NCBI GenBank assembly: GCA_016190545.1
Contig: JACPQI010000021.1
Span: 1-5,877 of the forward strand
Source of the DNA: Chloroflexota bacterium
Lineage (GTDB): Bacteria > Chloroflexota > Dehalococcoidia > SHYB01 > JACPQI01
Length of the DNA: 5,877 nucleotides
Direction of reading: 5' to 3'
Of the stretch, positions 1 through 5,428 are shown piece after piece. Position 1 is the first letter of the stretch, and each line of letters starts with the position of its first letter. The position numbers and the translations under genes were made by a program. The notes beneath the pieces were generated by a model that was given only the letters and a program-made list of their open reading frames with translations, made no database searches and had not been told where the DNA came from.

Positions 1-408
1 GTGGTGGAAGCCCACACCCGGGCCACCGCCACCACGGCCGCCGCCCGCTTCTTGGACACCCTGCTGGCCCGAATGCCCTTCCCCGTCAAGGCCATCCAGG
101 TGGATGGATGCTCCGAGTTCCAGGCGGCCTTCGAAGAGGCCTGCTAGCAACGGGGCATCCGCCTCTTCGTGCTGCCGCCGCGCTCGCCCAAGCTCAACGG
201 GTGCGTGGAGCGGGCCCAACGCACCCATACGGAGGAGTTCTATGAGGTCGTGGAGTTCTCCCTGGAGGTGGCCGCCCTCAACCGCGAGCTCCTGGCCTGG
301 GAGCGGACCTACAACACCATCCGCCCCCATCAGGCTCTCGGCTATCTCACCCCCAATCAGTTCCTCACTCAATGGCAATCCCAACGAAAGGAGGCCAAGT
401 GTCACTGA
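1..408 (+). pseudogene. IS481-like transposase, C-terminal part, interrupted by an amber codon
   Basis: This is the 3' part of a DDE (retroviral-integrase fold) transposase; its start lies beyond the left edge. Frame 1 reads through the catalytic core. A VDGCSEF segment carries the second catalytic Asp (codon 35, base 103), and a PPRSPKLNGCVER segment carries the catalytic Glu (codon 70, base 208). The 34-residue gap fits the DD(34-35)E spacing of the IS481/IS3 group. The tail NTIRPHQALGYLTP is the usual end of the rve_3 integrase core. A TAG at 145-147 interrupts the frame between these two residues, just before QRGIRLFVLPP. Homologues commonly have Gln-like residues there, so a CAG to TAG change is plausible. 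Sequence on both sides is otherwise intact, which suggests a recent inactivation or a sequencing error. A GTG at 169 could start a downstream fragment, but that fragment would lack the Asp. The IS481 assignment is from motif memory; IS3 is the alternative. Confidence 0.82.
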
Positions 409-425
409 TCTACTGGACGAGTACA
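400..425 (+). mobile_element. Possible right terminus of the insertion sequence
   Basis: The bases after the transposase stop codon end in GAGTACA at 419-425. Read on the minus strand, the element would begin TGTACTCGTCCAG, and a terminal TGT is common among IS481-type ends. The segment lies between the transposase stop (408) and the tRNA promoter (431), where a right end is expected. The matching left inverted repeat and any target-site duplication are outside the window, so the boundary is tentative. Confidence 0.3.
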
Positions 426-430
426 GTTCC

Positions 431-459
431 TTGACGCACGTACAGGCCTTTGTTATACT
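431..459 (+). promoter_or_regulatory. Sigma-70-type promoter for tRNA-Ala
   Basis: A -35 box TTGACG (431-436) and a -10 box TATACT (454-459) are separated by exactly 17 bp. Each box matches the consensus at five of six positions. Transcription would start near 465-467, a few bases before the tRNA at 472, as is usual for a tRNA with a short leader. The bases after the -10 box (460-471) are GC-rich, which could make a stringent-type discriminator, but that is inference. Confidence 0.8.
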
Positions 460-471
460 CAGGCCGCCCGA

Positions 472-547
472 GGGGATGTAGCTCAGCTGGGAGAGCGTCG
501 CGTTCGCATCGCGAAGGTCGGGGGTTCGAATCCCCTCATCTCCACCA
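472..547 (+). tRNA. tRNA-Ala (anticodon CGC)
   Basis: The 76-base cloverleaf folds completely. The acceptor stem is 472-478 with 537-543 and contains a G3-U70 wobble pair, the classic identity element for alanyl-tRNA synthetase. The D stem is GCTC 481-484 with GAGC 493-496. The anticodon stem is 498-502 with 510-514, and its loop TTCGCAT (503-509) places CGC at 504-506, which reads GCG codons. The five-base variable loop is AGGTC. The T stem is 520-524 with 532-536 (one G-U pair), with loop TTCGAAT. The discriminator is A544 and CCA is encoded at 545-547. A CGC isoacceptor suits a GC-rich genome where GCG alanine codons are frequent. A dedicated promoter lies directly upstream. Confidence 0.96.
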
Positions 548-591
548 CCGTTGGCGGCAGTGGGGAGGCGATAGTAAAGCAATCCGGAAGA

Positions 592-612
592 GCGGCCTGG
601 CCGTATTCTTTA
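592..612 (+). terminator. Weak candidate terminator after the tRNA
   Basis: CGGC (593-596) and GCCG (600-603) can form a four-pair stem with a three-base loop, followed by the T-rich stretch TATTCTTT (604-611). The stem is short and the T run is interrupted. This is only the best candidate for ending tRNA transcription before the next gene; read-through into 668-2437 is equally possible. Confidence 0.2.
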
Positions 613-654
613 GCAATTCCTCATTGCGCCATGACCCGTGAAGAAATCTTGAGT

Positions 655-662
655 GGAGGTGA
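655..662 (+). promoter_or_regulatory. Shine-Dalgarno site setting a TTG start
   Basis: GGAGGTGA is a full complement to the 3' end of 16S rRNA. It lies five bases before TTG 668, the proper distance. The in-frame GTG codons at 653 and 659 overlap this site and so cannot use it. The nearby ATG at 663 is out of frame and meets a stop after two codons. The TTG at 668 is therefore the preferred start of the binding-protein gene. Confidence 0.8.
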
Positions 663-667
663 ATGAC

Positions 668-2437
668 TTGAAGTGGAAAGCCCAGATCGTTGGCGCCCTG
701 GCCCTGACCCTCGCTGTTATTGCAGCCGCCTGCGGCGGCGGTGAAGAAGCGACACCCACACCCCGGCCGACGGCAGTTCCGCAGCCGACCGCGACCACGG
801 CTCCGCAACCCACCGCGCGGCCTCAGGCCACAGCCACCACGGCCCCCCAAGCCACGGCCACGCCGCGTCCACAGCCGACTGCAACCACGGCGCCCCAGGC
901 TACGCAGCCACCCTCCGCCCCCACGGGCCAGCTCCGCGTCGTGCTGGCCTCACTGCTGGAAGAGTTGCTCGACCCGCAGAACGGCAGCTTCGGCGGTGGC
1001 GGCCTCTACATGGTCCCGCTCTACGACTTCACGCTCTGGGCGACAAAAGACGGCAACCTGGCCCCCGGCGTCGCCACCAAGTGGACTTTGGCGCCTGATG
1101 GCAAGAGTTGGACCCTGGACCTGCGGAACGACTTGAAGTTCCACGACGGCACGTCGCTGACCGCGACAGACGTCGCATTCAGCCTCCAGCGCACGCTCAA
1201 GCCCGATTTCCGCTCGTCCTTCCACACCCAGTGGCTGAAAAAGCTCAAGTCGGTCGATGTGCTGAGCCCTACCTCAGTGCGGGTCAACGCCAATGAGCCC
1301 TGGCTCTCTTTCCTTGCCGATGTCAGTCCCATTCAGGCGATGGAGGGCGGCATCATCCCCAAGGCCTATGCTGACCGCGTCGGCGATAAGGGCTTTGAGG
1401 ACCACCCCATCGGCTCTGGCCCCTTTAAGTTCGTGTCACACCAGCGCGGCTCCAGCATCTCGTTCGAGGCGGTGACGACCAAACATCCCTACCGTCCGAC
1501 TCCTCAATTCAAAGACCTGCAAATCATCCTCGCGCCGGAGGAGAGCACCAGAGTCGCCATGCTCAAGACAGGCGCGGGGGAGATCATTGAAATAGGGACT
1601 GACCAGGCCACCGCTCTCAAGCAGGGCGGCTTCCCTATTCTGCCCATCCCTGATGCTCTGAACGCCTCATACGTGATCTGGGGATTCCGCGAGCGGGTCG
1701 GTGGGAAGCTCAACCCCGCGCTCCCCGCTGCGCTGAAAGACCTGGATGTGCGGAAGGCCCTGGCGTTGGCGGTCGACAAGCAAGAAGTCGTCGACACCAT
1801 GTTCGGCGGCGCTGGGGCGCCGGCGGTCATGTGGCCGTTCGCCTCCAAGACCCTGGGCTTCGACCCGGCGTGGAAGCCGGTGCCGTTCGACCTGACGCAG
1901 GCGAAAAACCTTCTTGCAACCGCTGGCTACCCGGGCGGGAAAGGCCTCAGTCTGAACCTTGCGAGCTTCACTATCGGCGGCGCTCCCTGGTTGCCGCGGC
2001 TCGTGGAGATTCTCGGAGGGTATTGGAGCAACCTGGGGGCTACCGTCCAGATTCAGCCTTACGATTTCGCAGCCTTCCAGGCCCGCTACCGCCCCATTCC
2101 ACAGGCGCCAGAAGTCGTCGGGGCCATCAGCGGCTGGCGCCTAGCGCCGCCCGTTGACCCCTCGACGCTCATGAACCAGATGATTACCCTCGATGGGTAC
2201 CTGAGCTTCAACCTGGAGCAGGTGGACGTCTTCGCCGAGCTGAACAACGCGCTCGACCCCAACAAACGTGAAGCCCTGTTCCGGCAGATCGCCAACAAGA
2301 TGCGCGACGAATATAGCAACATAGGCATCGCCAACATCGCCGGCACGTACGCCGCCAGCAAGAACATCAAGGGTTGGGACCCTGTCGCGGGCGCATACGT
2401 CGCCTTCAACTACGAGACCGTGGCGCCGGTCAGGTAA
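668..2437 (+). CDS. ABC transporter substrate-binding lipoprotein, family 5 (SBP_bac_5)
   Basis: This is a 589-residue extracytoplasmic solute receptor of the oligopeptide/dipeptide/nickel family, which passes ligands to an ABC importer. From the TTG start, residues 1-21 form a lipoprotein signal (MKWK, a hydrophobic run, then IAAA before Cys22, the lipidation site). Residues 28-86 are a Thr/Pro/Ala/Gln linker holding the domain off the membrane. The binding domain (about 87-589, normal length) shows family hallmarks: LAPGVATKWTLAPDGKSWTLDL (131-152, read as two overlapping motifs), KFHDGTSLTATDVAFSL (157-173), the HPIGSGPFKF segment (246-255) and VRKALALAVDK (361-371). No permease or ATPase gene follows. 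A terminator comes 23 bp after the stop, so it is monocistronic downstream. No convincing promoter is seen in 548-650, so co-transcription from the tRNA promoter cannot be excluded. Ligand unknown; peptides, sugars or other small organics are all possible in this family. Confidence 0.93.
   Translation: MKWKAQIVGALALTLAVIAAACGGGEEATPTPRPTAVPQPTATTAPQPTARPQATATTAPQATATPRPQPTATTAPQATQPPSAPTGQLRVVLASLLEELLDPQNGSFGGGGLYMVPLYDFTLWATKDGNLAPGVATKWTLAPDGKSWTLDLRNDLKFHDGTSLTATDVAFSLQRTLKPDFRSSFHTQWLKKLKSVDVLSPTSVRVNANEPWLSFLADVSPIQAMEGGIIPKAYADRVGDKGFEDHPIGSGPFKFVSHQRGSSISFEAVTTKHPYRPTPQFKDLQIILAPEESTRVAMLKTGAGEIIEIGTDQATALKQGGFPILPIPDALNASYVIWGFRERVGGKLNPALPAALKDLDVRKALALAVDKQEVVDTMFGGAGAPAVMWPFASKTLGFDPAWKPVPFDLTQAKNLLATAGYPGGKGLSLNLASFTIGGAPWLPRLVEILGGYWSNLGATVQIQPYDFAAFQARYRPIPQAPEVVGAISGWRLAPPVDPSTLMNQMITLDGYLSFNLEQVDVFAELNNALDPNKREALFRQIANKMRDEYSNIGIANIAGTYAASKNIKGWDPVAGAYVAFNYETVAPVR
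749..925 (+). repeat. Thr/Pro/Ala/Gln low-complexity linker with imperfect repeats
   Basis: This codes for residues 28-86 of the binding lipoprotein. The heptad TATTAPQ occurs three times (residues 41-47, 55-61 and 71-77; DNA at 788, 830 and 878), with periods of 14 and 16 residues. At the DNA level the copies differ mainly at third codon positions. This fits an old tandem expansion kept by selection on the protein. Such linkers are common in surface lipoproteins of Chloroflexota and may be O-glycosylated, but neither glycosylation nor taxon can be proved from this sequence. Confidence 0.85.
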
Positions 2438-2460
2438 AAGGCAGTCCGCAGCAAAACGTT

Positions 2461-2494
2461 GGAGGGGGCTCGTGCGAGCCCCCTCCTCCTTTTC
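2461..2494 (+). terminator. Strong intrinsic terminator after the binding-protein gene
   Basis: GGAGGGGGCTCG (2461-2472) and its exact reverse complement CGAGCCCCCTCC (2475-2486) form a 12-bp GC-rich stem around a tiny loop (the innermost pair probably opens to give a tetraloop). TCCTTTT follows at 2487-2493. It should end the transcript of the binding protein. The T tract is interrupted, and the minus-strand side has no T tract, so the terminator is probably one-directional. Confidence 0.88.
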
Positions 2495-2556
2495 CCCACC
2501 TCCTTCTGTCGGTTGAAGTTGCAGCAAACGCCTACGCTCGTCTAGCATGTGCAGTG

Positions 2557-4167
2557 ATGGACCGTCGCTTGCTGTCGCGCCCCCTGTTCTGGGAAACGTG
2601 TCTCCTCATCGCCCTCACGGGTGGCGCCCTCGCCCTCCGCCTCTACCGGCTCGGTGACCTGCCGCCTGGCATGCACGGCGACGAGGCCGCCTTCGCCCTG
2701 GAGGCTGTGAAAATCACCCACGGCGATCTGCTCGGCATCTGGACCCCGGTCACTCTGGGCCATGCCACGGGACACCTCTACTGGACCGCCTTCATCTTCA
2801 AGCTCTCTCACCCCTCCGTCTTCACCTTGCGCCTGACCATGGCGCTCCTGGGCGCCGCCACCGTGCCGGTCGCCTATCTGCTCATCCGGGAGATGTTCTC
2901 CAAACGCGTCGCCTTTATCACGGCGGCGCTCATCGCCTTTTCCTCTTGGCACCTTACATACAGCCGCGCCGGCTGGACAATCGTACCGGCCGCGCTGGTC
3001 CTGCTCCTGGGCCTCTACTTCTTCGTCCGGGGCTGGCGCAGCGACTCATGGCGGCATATGGTCATCGGCGGTATCATTCTGGGCCTGGGTTTCTACACCC
3101 ATAAGAACTTTCCCTTTTACTTTGCGGGCGTCTGGGCCCTTTTGCTGCCGCGCCTCCTTTTCGACCGCTCGAAGGCTAAGCGGGCTTCTCTCGGTATCTT
3201 CCTCCTCTACTCCTTCCTGTCCGCGCTCCCCTTCCTCATCTTCTTCCTCACCCACCGGAGCATCTTCAGCGAGCGACTTCACCTGGAATCCTTCTTCAAC
3301 GGTCCTGCCTATACCGCAGCGCACGGCTTCTGGAGCAAGGCGAAAGTCTTCCTGGACCGGGTGCGCGAGGTGCTCTTGTACGTGCATAATCCGGTGCCTG
3401 TAGATGGCGTGGATGGAGTAGGGGGCAGGCCCTTGCTTGGCAGGATCGCTGAGTCCTTCTTCTGGTTGGGTTTCCTCGCCACCCTCATCCGCCTGCGGCG
3501 GATGCAATACCAGTTCATCATTGTGGGGCTCTTTGCGGGTGTCATTCCCGTCTTCCTTGTCCTTACCGGCGAGCAGCGCCGGCTTCTCGCTACCATGCCC
3601 TTCATCATGCTCTGCATCGCCCTTGGCCTTGACACGTCGTTGCGCGTGCTCGCCGGGGGCTACCAGAGACTGGCACGCGTTGGCCCGCTTCAGCGCATCC
3701 CGCGCCTTGCCGGAGGAGCTGCCGCTGCCCTCGGCATCGCGGGCTTTCTGGCGTTCTTCAGCTTTACCAACGTCACCTACTACTTCAAGGATTGGGTCAC
3801 AAGCTACGATGTGAAATGGGCCTACTCCTACGACCTCGTCCGGGTCATAGAGCGCCTCAAGACCTTCGACCAAGACACCTACGTGTACTTCTACTCCGAG
3901 CGCTGGTCCTACGACTACGAAACGCGCCGTTTCCTCCTGCCCGGGATGCAGGGCGAAGACCGGTCGCTGGAATTCGGCGGCGATGGCGGCATCGACCGCA
4001 GGCACGAAGGCAAGGTGGTCTACGTGTTCATGGGAGAGTACGTCCGTCTTGGGGAACAGGTCCTGCAGCGCTTCCAGCAGGCCGAGCCTTACGAACCATA
4101 CTTTGAGGCCCATGAGGAATGGGATACGGATGGCCGCAGATTCGCCGTCATCCTGGAGGCGTTGTGA
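2557..4167 (+). CDS. Polytopic GT-C type glycosyltransferase (PMT/ArnT-like, GT39/GT83 superfamily)
   Basis: This is a 536-residue membrane protein likely to transfer a sugar from a polyprenyl-phosphate donor at the outer face of the cytoplasmic membrane. An Asp-Glu pair (D42-E43 in MHGDEAAFALEA) follows the first membrane helix (about 12-30), where GT-C enzymes keep their acidic catalytic or metal motif. SSWHLTYSRAGW (129-140) resembles the conserved loop of PMT_2/ArnT relatives. About 11 or 12 hydrophobic segments run to residue 403, for example 88-110, 118-135, 140-157, 212-232, 318-337 and 385-403. A soluble Tyr/Trp-rich C-terminal domain of about 125 residues follows. ATG 2557 is chosen because it places the first helix normally. 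GTG 2554 is adjacent, and no Shine-Dalgarno site is visible, so translation may be weak or leaderless. It stands alone after a terminator and ends 15 bp from a converging gene. The acceptor (lipid, protein or polysaccharide) is unknown. Confidence 0.8.
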   Translation: MDRRLLSRPLFWETCLLIALTGGALALRLYRLGDLPPGMHGDEAAFALEAVKITHGDLLGIWTPVTLGHATGHLYWTAFIFKLSHPSVFTLRLTMALLGAATVPVAYLLIREMFSKRVAFITAALIAFSSWHLTYSRAGWTIVPAALVLLLGLYFFVRGWRSDSWRHMVIGGIILGLGFYTHKNFPFYFAGVWALLLPRLLFDRSKAKRASLGIFLLYSFLSALPFLIFFLTHRSIFSERLHLESFFNGPAYTAAHGFWSKAKVFLDRVREVLLYVHNPVPVDGVDGVGGRPLLGRIAESFFWLGFLATLIRLRRMQYQFIIVGLFAGVIPVFLVLTGEQRRLLATMPFIMLCIALGLDTSLRVLAGGYQRLARVGPLQRIPRLAGGAAAALGIAGFLAFFSFTNVTYYFKDWVTSYDVKWAYSYDLVRVIERLKTFDQDTYVYFYSERWSYDYETRRFLLPGMQGEDRSLEFGGDGGIDRRHEGKVVYVFMGEYVRLGEQVLQRFQQAEPYEPYFEAHEEWDTDGRRFAVILEAL

Positions 4168-4182
4168 GAGCGCCGGGGCCTG

Positions 4183-5223
4183 CTACGGCGTGATGACCAC
4201 CTTCACCACATCCCTGTCATTTGCAATGCGCTGGAACCCCTCCAGCGACCGCTCAAGCGGCAACACCAGGTCGATGATGGGCTTGAGGTCCACGCGGCCC
4301 GTAGCCACCAGGCTGATGGTCTGGAACCAGGTGCTGGGAATACGGTTGCTGGAGAAGTGCATGTCCACTTCTCGCCACTGGTTGGTGGAGAAGGGCTTGA
4401 ACATCCATGGCTCGTCGGAACTGGCGAGGATACAGATGCGCCCGCCGCGACGCACTATCTGCGTCGCCTGATTGAGGGAATCGGTCGGGCCGGCGGCGGC
4501 GAACACTACGTCTACACCCTCGCCGCCTGCCACCTGTCGGACCCGCTTCACCACATCCTCTGTGTCCGACACGATGGTGGCCTCCGCGCCAAACCGCTTC
4601 GCCAGCTCCAGCCGCCGTCTGGATCGGGAGGTGCCCGTGACGATGAGTGGCGCAGCGCCCCCGGCGCGCGCCGCCTGCGCCAGCAGCAGCCCGATGGACC
4701 CCGCGCCGATGACCGCCACGGACTGGCCTGGGCTAATAGGCGTCCGCTCCAGTGCATGCACGCCCACGGCCAGGGTCTCAAGCAACGGCGCTTCCACATC
4801 GCTGATGGAATCCGGGATCTTATAAAGGGCGCGAACTGGCACGGTAACGAACTCGGCCAGTCCCCCGTCCCGGCTTAGCCCGGACACAATTTGGTTAGAA
4901 CACACGTTGGGCTTCCCCATGCGGCACAGGTCACATTGGCCGCAGCCTGGCGCCGGCTCCACCACAACCCGGTCTCCCACCTTGAACCCTGTCACTCCCT
5001 CGCCAACAGCGGCGATGTGGCCGGAAAACTCGTGGCCGATGACACGTGGGAACCCCTTGATGAGATTGGCCACGTACTCCTTCCAGCGCCAATTGTCCAC
5101 ATCTCCGCCGCAAATGCCACATCCGGTGGAGCGCAGCAGCACCTCTCCGGGCTTCACCACGGGCTTTGCCAGATCAATAAGCTCAAGTCCAGGGCCGGGC
5201 CGGGGCTTGACCAATGCCTTCAT
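4183..5223 (-). CDS. Zinc-dependent medium-chain alcohol/polyol dehydrogenase
   Basis: This 346-residue cytoplasmic oxidoreductase belongs to the threonine/sorbitol dehydrogenase branch of the MDR family and should oxidise a secondary alcohol or reduce the matching ketone. Likely catalytic zinc ligands are C38 (GCGICGGD), H64-E65 (GHEFSG) and possibly E149. Four cysteines, C94, C97, C100 and C108, form the structural zinc lobe. The Rossmann domain begins near 167 with GAGSIG (173-178). The second strand ends VTGTSRSRRR (194-203). The acidic residue that usually grips NAD ribose is replaced by Gly, with Ser/Arg following, which points to NADP(H). ATG 5223 is chosen over GTG 5232 because AAGGTGA precedes it by five bases. 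Length is typical and no damage is seen. It converges on the glycosyltransferase and diverges from the amidohydrolase. The substrate cannot be named. Confidence 0.92.
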   Translation of the reverse strand: MKALVKPRPGPGLELIDLAKPVVKPGEVLLRSTGCGICGGDVDNWRWKEYVANLIKGFPRVIGHEFSGHIAAVGEGVTGFKVGDRVVVEPAPGCGQCDLCRMGKPNVCSNQIVSGLSRDGGLAEFVTVPVRALYKIPDSISDVEAPLLETLAVGVHALERTPISPGQSVAVIGAGSIGLLLAQAARAGGAAPLIVTGTSRSRRRLELAKRFGAEATIVSDTEDVVKRVRQVAGGEGVDVVFAAAGPTDSLNQATQIVRRGGRICILASSDEPWMFKPFSTNQWREVDMHFSSNRIPSTWFQTISLVATGRVDLKPIIDLVLPLERSLEGFQRIANDRDVVKVVITP

Positions 5224-5228
5224 GCTGC

Positions 5229-5235
5229 TCACCTT
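5229..5235 (-). promoter_or_regulatory. Ribosome binding site choosing the ATG start of the dehydrogenase
   Basis: On the minus strand AAGGTGA lies five bases before ATG 5223-5221. The alternative GTG at 5232-5230 falls inside this site and would add only three residues (MSS), so the ATG is preferred. MKALV is also the usual beginning of the family. Confidence 0.75.
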
Positions 5236-5265
5236 CCCTCAGGCGCTCATCGTGCCCTTCTCCTC

Positions 5266-5295
5266 ACAATACCGTAGCGGGCCTCACCTATGCAA
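5266..5295 (-). promoter_or_regulatory. Candidate promoter for the dehydrogenase
   Basis: Read on the minus strand, TTGCAT (5295-5290) and TATTGT (5271-5266) are separated by 18 bp. They match the sigma-70 boxes at three and four of six positions respectively. The position, about 40-45 bp before ATG 5223, is right. The -35 box overlaps the first copy of the TATGC repeat (5289-5293), so a regulator bound there would interfere with or assist this promoter. The match is modest. Confidence 0.3.
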
Positions 5296-5335
5296 ATACT
5301 ACCAGACCGTATGCTGCCACATGCGTTTCCTATGC
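5289..5335. repeat. Helically phased (T/C)ATGC direct repeats in the divergent intergenic region
   Basis: TATGC occurs at 5289-5293, 5310-5314 and 5331-5335, exactly 21 bp apart, and CATGC occurs at 5320-5324. Successive spacings are 21, 10 and 11 bp, so all copies face the same side of the helix. They sit between the divergent dehydrogenase and amidohydrolase genes, upstream of both candidate promoters. A transcription-factor array is an inference. The repeats themselves are plainly visible, but five-base units can recur by chance. Confidence 0.4.
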
Positions 5336-5351
5336 TCTTGCCGTACGCCCC

Positions 5352-5380
5352 TTGACACTGGGAATTTGCCCAAGTAGACT
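5352..5380 (+). promoter_or_regulatory. Sigma-70-type promoter for the amidohydrolase
   Basis: A perfect -35 box TTGACA (5352-5357) is followed after 17 bp by TAGACT (5375-5380), which matches the -10 consensus at four of six positions. The transcript would start near 5387 and give a leader of about 40 bases to ATG 5429. The phased ATGC repeats end 16 bp upstream of the -35 box, where an activator could touch the polymerase. Confidence 0.65.
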
Positions 5381-5428
5381 TGTCTCCTTCCGACTTTATT
5401 GAACAAGCAGGCCTGGGAGGTTATTTAT

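Noticed and set aside
104..481. A 125-codon frame overlapping the transposase in another phase
   Set aside because: Its Ser/Pro/Arg-rich product is typical of an out-of-frame reading of GC-rich coding DNA. The transposase motifs lie in frame 1.
613..627. GCAAT and ATTGC inverted repeat with a five-base loop before the binding-protein gene
   Set aside because: The stem has only five pairs, no T tract follows, and it matches no riboswitch or T-box core that I recognise. It could be an operator half-site pair but is too short to claim.
450..641. A short open frame across the tRNA
   Set aside because: It runs straight through a perfectly folding tRNA-Ala and its promoter, so it is a chance frame.
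3046..4113. A 355-codon open frame on the minus strand, opposite the glycosyltransferase
   Set aside because: It is highly charged and low in complexity (runs of Glu, Gly, Lys and Arg), as expected for the complement of a GC-rich membrane-protein gene. It has no recognisable domain, and the plus-strand gene over the same bases shows clear family motifs.
4171..4190. CGCCG and CGGCG hairpin between the converging stop codons, as a bidirectional terminator
   Set aside because: The stem is only five pairs with a ten-base loop, lacks T tracts on either side, and overlaps the coding end of the dehydrogenase.
4357..4878. A 173-codon plus-strand open frame opposite the dehydrogenase
   Set aside because: The minus strand encodes a complete dehydrogenase with all its metal and cofactor motifs. 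The plus-strand product has no recognisable domain.
5297..5313. ATAC and GTAT imperfect dyad near the middle of the divergent intergenic region
   Set aside because: The arms are four bases with a mismatched extension. The phased direct repeats describe the same region better.
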